From positions 1 to 36,863 of the forward strand of contig JASLAX010000197.1 in assembly GCA_030146875.1 (NCBI GenBank): 36,863 bases of DNA, in the 5' to 3' direction. The notes below the pieces were generated by a model that did not search any database, was not told the origin of the DNA, and was given only the letters and a program-made list of their open reading frames with translations. Position 1 is the first letter of the stretch, and every line of letters begins with the position of its first letter. This DNA comes from Longimicrobiaceae bacterium (lineage in GTDB: Bacteria > Gemmatimonadota > Gemmatimonadetes > Longimicrobiales > Longimicrobiaceae). This document shows, in pieces, positions 33,050 to 36,863 of the stretch. The position numbers were made by a program, and so were the translations under genes.

Positions 33050-34027
33050 TCAGCTCTGCTGGCGCGCCCGGCCGGACTGCACCAGGCGCTGGCGCGCCGT
33101 GTTGCCGGGGACGGCGATGTGAGTGGCCGGGTCGTACTCCTTGCCCACCGCGGGGGAGCCCTGCGGCACCCAGATCTGGGTGACCGTGTAGCTGTACCCC
33201 TGGGGCATGTAGCGCACGTAGTAGCCGTCCGGGTGCAGGGACCACCGGCCGCCGGGCACCGCGCGGCTCCCCTCGCCCAGCGGCGCCATCCCCGCCAGCA
33301 CCGCCACCTGCTCGAGCTGCTGGAAGCTGGTGCCGGGGGAGGTGAGCATCTGGCGGAGCTGCGCCTCGGCCTGGATCACCTGCTTCACCAGCGGCGGCAC
33401 GCGGTTCAGGGCGGCGTCCAGCGCCGGCCCGGGGACCAGGTCCAGCGCGGTGCGGTTGAGCGAGGTGAGCTGGCGCGGGGTCAGCAGGCGCGCGGCCGTC
33501 GCCTTGTGCTCGGCCGACAGGTCCTCGAACTTCGCGCGCGCGATGATGGCCCAGAGCAGCGTCTGCACCTGGGACTGCGCGATCTCGGGGTGGTTCACCG
33601 AGTTGCGCAGGATGGTGGTGACGGCGTCCTCGGCGGGGCCCTGCGTGGGGGCGAAGATGTACCCGTCGCCGCCGCCCGGGCCGTGCGTGCCGGCCTTCAG
33701 GCAGTAGCTCTGGGTGTGCATCTCGAAGAAGCCCGGCTGCAGCACGAACCCGCCGTTGGGGGTGCGCTGGAGCTGCAGCATGGAGCGCTTGGACTCGCGG
33801 GGCATGAAGTTGTCCAGCGAGTCCACCGCGAAGCGCGCGTCCGGGAGCGAGGTGGTGATCGGCGGGTCGCCGCGCAGCACCGCGTCCAGGTTCAGGCGCC
33901 CGGCCGCGCGCCCCAGGGTGCGGCCCAGGCCGCCGGGGAGCTGCGCGGACGCCGCGTCTACGCAGGCGAGCGCGAGGAGGGTGGCCGCCACGGCGGGGAA
34001 CGCGCGCCGGGAGAGACCGAGCGACAT
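33050..34027 (-). CDS. Exported protein of unknown function
   Basis: 325 residues with a signal peptide (MSLGLSRRAFPAVAATLLAL, likely cleaved after ASA). The central part has distinct blocks: NFMPRESKRSMLQLQ, PGFFEMHTQSYCLKAGTHGP, GGGDGYIFAPTQGPAEDAV and HPEIAQSQVQTLLWAIIARA, then a helical stretch. The C-terminal part carries short Tyr-rich strands (GYYVRYMPQGYSYTVTQIWV) and RQRLVQSGRARQQS. I recall similar blocks in exported proteins of other phyla but can give no name or function. GGAGG lies 4 nt before the ATG. It is monocistronic, between hairpins. Confidence 0.75.
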   Translation of the reverse strand: MSLGLSRRAFPAVAATLLALACVDAASAQLPGGLGRTLGRAAGRLNLDAVLRGDPPITTSLPDARFAVDSLDNFMPRESKRSMLQLQRTPNGGFVLQPGFFEMHTQSYCLKAGTHGPGGGDGYIFAPTQGPAEDAVTTILRNSVNHPEIAQSQVQTLLWAIIARAKFEDLSAEHKATAARLLTPRQLTSLNRTALDLVPGPALDAALNRVPPLVKQVIQAEAQLRQMLTSPGTSFQQLEQVAVLAGMAPLGEGSRAVPGGRWSLHPDGYYVRYMPQGYSYTVTQIWVPQGSPAVGKEYDPATHIAVPGNTARQRLVQSGRARQQS

Positions 34028-34076
34028 GGGGACCTCCAGGAAGAGCAATGCGTGGGGGAGATACGGCGTGGACGTC

Positions 34077-34101
34077 GCCTGAATGGGTAACGCATTCAGG
34101 C
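34077..34101. repeat. Small inverted repeat upstream of the exported protein gene
   Basis: 9-bp arms (GCCTGAATG at 34077-34085 with CATTCAGGC at 34093-34101) around GGTAACG. It lies about 50 nt before the ATG at 34027 and after the kinase-like gene; it could be a terminator stem or an operator. It includes one ATGGGTA half-site like those upstream of the peptides, without the second half. Confidence 0.4.
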
Positions 34102-34160
34102 ACTCCGCGCCAGTCCGCGGGCGCGCGCCCGCGTGGAACGCGCCAGGGCGGGAACGGGCG

Positions 34161-35114
34161 TCAGCCCGCTCGCGCGGCGGGGGGCAGGGCCGCCAGCAGC
34201 GGCCCGGGGCGGCGGAACGAGTCGCGCCCCAGGCGCAGCTCGTACGCCGGCAGCGACGCCACGCGGCCCAGCAGGGCCAGCAGCGGCGGGGCGGCGGCGG
34301 GATCGGCGAGAAGCCAGGGGCTCTGCCGGACCACGCGCGCCAGCGCGTCGGAGGCCGGCACCGGCGAGCACGCCGTCGGCTCGTCCGCCGCCACGCGCGG
34401 GAAGAGCACCCCGGCCAGCGGCGCGGTGCGCACCCAGCGCCCCGGCCAGCGTGCCAGCGGGTCCACGGAGCCCCGCCGGCCGCTGGGAGCACCGTCGTCC
34501 CACCCCTCGTCCAGGTGGAACGTGCGCGGCCACCCCTCCGCCGCGGGCCCGCCGCCGGTCGCCGAGAGAACCACGTGGTCGTCGGAGAGGAAGCGCCAGC
34601 CGCCCTCCGCCAGGGTGGCGCAGGTGGACGTCTTCCCCGCGTGGGAGTCCCCGACGAGGAGCCAGGCGGACCCGTCCGGGGCCACCGTCGCCCCGGCGTG
34701 CGCCAGCGCGCGTCCCGCGCGCCCCAGCAGCAGCGCGCAGGAGACGGTGAGGAGCCAGTGGACGTCCCGCAGGCCGTCGTCGTAGGGCGTGCCGGGGGGG
34801 ACGGAGATCTCCGCGCGCCCCGCATCCAGCGCCAGCTCGGCCCCGCAGCCGAAGCTCCCGTGCAGCAGCGCCGCGTCGCCGCGGACGCGGCCCCGGACGG
34901 TCCCGACGGTCATCGTGGCGGGGCCGTCCGGCTCCGCGGGGGGCGCGCCGGCGAAGACGCGGACCACCGAGGACGCGGGAAGGGCGGGGGAGGAGGCGTA
35001 CGGGAGCGCCGGGAGCCAGCGCTCCACCAGCGGGGCCAGGGCGGGGTCGCACTCCAACCGCAGCGAGCCGTCGGCCAGGAGGGGGAGGAGGACGGCGGGG
35101 GCGGAGGCGGTCAC
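34161..35114 (-). CDS. HprK-like ATP-binding protein of a RiPP cassette
   Basis: 317 residues. The N-terminal half is poorly conserved. The C-terminal part has a P-loop GDSHAGKTS (155-163) followed by LAEGGWRFLSDDHVVLS, the arrangement of the HPr kinase/PEP-carboxykinase fold. Such HprK-like proteins are known in lasso-peptide and related clusters, where some phosphorylate the peptide tail. The start is GTG at 35114, overlapping the stop of the B2-like gene. It is last in the cassette. Its substrate cannot be told because no precursor is visible in the window. Confidence 0.8.
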   Translation of the reverse strand: MTASAPAVLLPLLADGSLRLECDPALAPLVERWLPALPYASSPALPASSVVRVFAGAPPAEPDGPATMTVGTVRGRVRGDAALLHGSFGCGAELALDAGRAEISVPPGTPYDDGLRDVHWLLTVSCALLLGRAGRALAHAGATVAPDGSAWLLVGDSHAGKTSTCATLAEGGWRFLSDDHVVLSATGGGPAAEGWPRTFHLDEGWDDGAPSGRRGSVDPLARWPGRWVRTAPLAGVLFPRVAADEPTACSPVPASDALARVVRQSPWLLADPAAAPPLLALLGRVASLPAYELRLGRDSFRRPGPLLAALPPAARAG

Positions 35115-35509
35115 GGGGGGCCCAGCACGGCGTGGCGCTCGGCCTGCGCGCGCGCGGCGGCGGACGGCTCGCCGGGAACCTCGACCCAGGCGTGGGCGGC
35201 GATGGCGCCCTCGTCCCCGCCGTCGCGCCGCACCCCCAGCCTGACCACGGCGGGGATGCCGCGCGCGCGCAGCGCCAGGCACGCCGCGGTGCTGCGATAG
35301 AGGCAGGTGTCCCGCCAGGGGGAGCCGGGAAGGCGGGCCAGGAGGCCCACGGCGCGCACCGCGGCGCCCTCGGCGCGGCCGCGCGGACGCGGCGGGCCCA
35401 GGCGCTCCGGCGGCGCGATCAGCGTGGAGAAGCGCGTGCCCCGCACCCAGGCGGGGGCGGAGAGCGCGGCCCGGATCCCGTCGGCCACGCCCGTGAAGCC
35501 CCGGCTCAC
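35111..35509 (-). CDS. Lasso-peptide B2-like transglutaminase-fold protease
   Basis: 132 residues matching the B2 (transglutaminase-like) family that removes leader peptides from lasso precursors. Cys69 in DTCLYRSTAACLALRARGIP and His106 in AAHAWVEV are the catalytic pair; RLGVRR lies between them as in the family. The start is GTG at 35509 in the PqqD-like stop, and the stop overlaps the kinase start. The separate PqqD-like protein (B1) next to it is the usual partner. Confidence 0.85.
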   Translation of the reverse strand: MSRGFTGVADGIRAALSAPAWVRGTRFSTLIAPPERLGPPRPRGRAEGAAVRAVGLLARLPGSPWRDTCLYRSTAACLALRARGIPAVVRLGVRRDGGDEGAIAAHAWVEVPGEPSAAARAQAERHAVLGPP

Positions 35510-35787
35510 CCCTCCACCGGCTCCGCGTCGATGAGCCGCCGCTCCGCCAGCTCCGCCAGGAGGCGGTCCAGCTCGGCCCCCGCGGTGTCGGGTTCCACCT
35601 CGAAGTGCCGGCAGAGGTCGGAGACCAGCGTGGGGCGGTCCATCCCGCGCTCCAGCCCCTTCCACACCCACGCCCCCGTCTCGTTCAGCCGGTAGTAGCT
35701 CTTGGTGTCCATCTGCAGCAGCACGGCCTCGCCCGCCAGGTGGGCGGCCAGCACGGCGGGGGACACCACGTAGCGCCTGCTCTCCAT
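35506..35787 (-). CDS. PqqD-like RiPP recognition protein
   Basis: 93 residues: MESRRYVVSPAVLAAHLAGE, then the strand-rich VLLQMDTKSYYRLNETGAWV typical of PqqD-like recognition elements, then helices ending in RRLIDAEPVEG. Such domains bind the leader peptide and present it to the processing enzyme. I chose ATG 35787 because GAGAGGAG lies just before it. An in-frame ATG at 35823 overlaps the upstream stop (ATGA) and would add 12 residues; that start is a real alternative. The stop overlaps the B2-like gene. Confidence 0.85.
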   Translation of the reverse strand: MESRRYVVSPAVLAAHLAGEAVLLQMDTKSYYRLNETGAWVWKGLERGMDRPTLVSDLCRHFEVEPDTAGAELDRLLAELAERRLIDAEPVEG

Positions 35788-35819
35788 GGGCTCCTCTCGC
35801 GCGGGGGGCTCGGCGGCGG

Positions 35820-36863
35820 TCATGGAACCGCCGCGGCCCGGGTCGCCGCGCCCGGACCGGTGGGGATCTCGTGGACCCGCTCCGGCTTCGCCGGGTCCAT
35901 CCAGCGGAGCCGGGCCACGCCGGCCACGTGGGCGGTGTAGACCAGGCGGCCGTCGGGGAGCCACGCCGGCTGCGCGTCGGAGCCGGGGCGGGTGGTCAGG
36001 CGCGTCAGCGCCCCCGACGCCACCTCCACCAGGTAGATCTCGTCGTCGCCGTCGCGGTCGGTCACGAAGGCCACCCGGCGTCCGTCGGGGCTCCACGCGG
36101 GTTCCACCTCGGCCCGCGCTCCCCCCACCAGCAGCGCGGGGGAGCCGCCGGGCGCGACGGTGTAGATGTCCGCGGTGCCCGCCGCGGTGGAGACGAAGGC
36201 CACCCGCGACGGGGAGGTGCCCCAGGTGGGCGCCGTCTCGATGGCGTCGCTCCCGCCCAGGCCGGCCGCGAGCGCGGCCGCGCCGCTCCCGTCCGCCGCC
36301 GAGGCCGTCCAGATGCGGGGGAGCCCCCCCGCGTCGGTGGCATAGGCGACGCGTGCGCCGTCGGGCGAGAGCGCCGGCGCGGTCTCGCGGGCGTTGGTCC
36401 CCACCAGCCGCGTCTCCGTTCCGCCCGCCACGGGGACGGTCCACAGGTCGGCGTTGCCCCGGCGGAAGCTCACGAAGACGATGCGGCCGCCCGCCACGGT
36501 GGCGTCCTGGTCGTCGCTGGGGTCGGTGGTGACGCGCGTCAGCTCGCCGCCGTCCAGCGACACCCGCCACAGGTCCAGGTTCCCCTCGAAGCGGCGGTCG
36601 AAGACCAGCGTGGGCGGCGCGGCCACCTGCACCGCCAGCTCCGCGGTCTCGCCCCCCTCCGTGGCCCGGACGCGGACGGTGCCCACCGCCAGGAGGCGGA
36701 GGGAGTCGCCCGGCAGCAGCGTCGCGGCGCCGGCGGGGTCCACGCTCCACGCCACGCCCCCGGCCGGCAGCGCCGCGGTGCCGCGCAGCGCGCGCAGCGC
36801 CACCGTGGAGCCGCGCTCGGCGCGGCCGTCGGCCTCCACCCGCCCCGCGACGCGCTGCGGGTG
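35820..36863 (-). CDS. TolB-like beta-propeller protein with an Ig-like domain, 5' end outside the window
   Basis: About 348 codons visible, open to the window edge. The N-terminal visible part (RVEADGRAERGSTVAL through VGTVRVRATEGGETAELAVQ) looks like a bacterial Ig-like (Big_2-type) domain. From about residue 80 on, repeats of the TolB/PD40 type follow: FEGNLDLWRVSLDGGELTRV, LSPDGARVAYATDAGG, WSPDGRRVAFVTDRDGDDEI, WLPDGRLVYTAH. Such proteins are usually exported. It ends where the PqqD-like frame begins, so it is likely in the same transcript, but its role in the cassette is unknown. Confidence 0.8.
   Translation of the reverse strand, partial: HPQRVAGRVEADGRAERGSTVALRALRGTAALPAGGVAWSVDPAGAATLLPGDSLRLLAVGTVRVRATEGGETAELAVQVAAPPTLVFDRRFEGNLDLWRVSLDGGELTRVTTDPSDDQDATVAGGRIVFVSFRRGNADLWTVPVAGGTETRLVGTNARETAPALSPDGARVAYATDAGGLPRIWTASAADGSGAAALAAGLGGSDAIETAPTWGTSPSRVAFVSTAAGTADIYTVAPGGSPALLVGGARAEVEPAWSPDGRRVAFVTDRDGDDEIYLVEVASGALTRLTTRPGSDAQPAWLPDGRLVYTAHVAGVARLRWMDPAKPERVHEIPTGPGAATRAAAVP

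Noticed and set aside
34028..34160. Lasso precursor gene hidden between the kinase-like and exported protein genes
   Set aside because: Short frames there have no leader-like sequence, no conserved Thr before the core and no ribosome-binding site.

Overview
The window is about 36.9 kb of very GC-rich DNA from a Gram-negative-type bacterium: it encodes an outer-membrane-barrel-like protein, periplasmic proteins and a penicillin-binding protein 2. No 16S rRNA or other marker fixes the taxon. The GC content, the mix of housekeeping genes and the style of the cysteine-rich peptide precursors make me suspect a soil Gemmatimonadota of the Longimicrobium type. That is an inference. Most of the window is chromosomal core. 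I see no insertion sequence, prophage or CRISPR array.

Layout. 1-2190 (minus): purB (cut by the left edge) and truA. 2335-6569 (plus): a GAF protein coupled to trpD, then recN. 6791-8311 (minus): a secreted barrel-like protein whose stop codon lies in a dispersed repeat. 8495-9083: five tRNA genes (Gly, Cys, Glu, initiator Met, Val). 9364-12989: an L,D-transpeptidase, a nucleotidyltransferase-HEPN fusion and PBP2. 13146-16776: a 2-oxo acid dehydrogenase operon (E1 alpha, E1 beta, E2), followed by a repeat-rich gap and lipB, which supplies the lipoyl group used by E2. 18057-18867: a three-gene toxin-antitoxin operon. 18871-19473 (minus): an RNase HI-like protein with altered catalytic residues. 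19650-22017: carA, an HU/IHF-type protein and two small unknown proteins. 22076-23810: moaD-moaE-moaA. 24014-27482 (minus): a response regulator, a histidine kinase and two paralogous ten-cysteine peptide precursors. 27720-32776 (plus): trmL, mdh and sdhCDAB, with an in-frame amber codon in sdhD. 33050-34027 (minus): an exported unknown protein. 34161-36863 (minus): a tightly overlapping cassette of TolB-like, PqqD-like, lasso-B2-like and HprK-like proteins that runs off the right edge.

The most promising undescribed system is at 24129-27482. Two peptide genes share almost the same leader but have diverged cores that each keep ten cysteines. Each has the inverted repeat ATGGGT-N6-ACCCAT about 91-93 nt upstream of its start and a TARCGT -10-like box exactly 63 nt upstream. 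The LuxR-type response regulator and histidine kinase encoded just upstream on the same strand are the obvious candidate regulators. No modification enzyme lies beside the peptides. A RiPP maturation cassette (PqqD/B2/kinase) starts about 9 kb away, without a visible precursor or cyclase. Other points worth attention are the sdhD amber codon, a small protein in the toxin-antitoxin operon that looks like a detached antitoxin tail, the RNase H substitutions, and a consistent set of TTGAC-type promoters, several with very short leaders.
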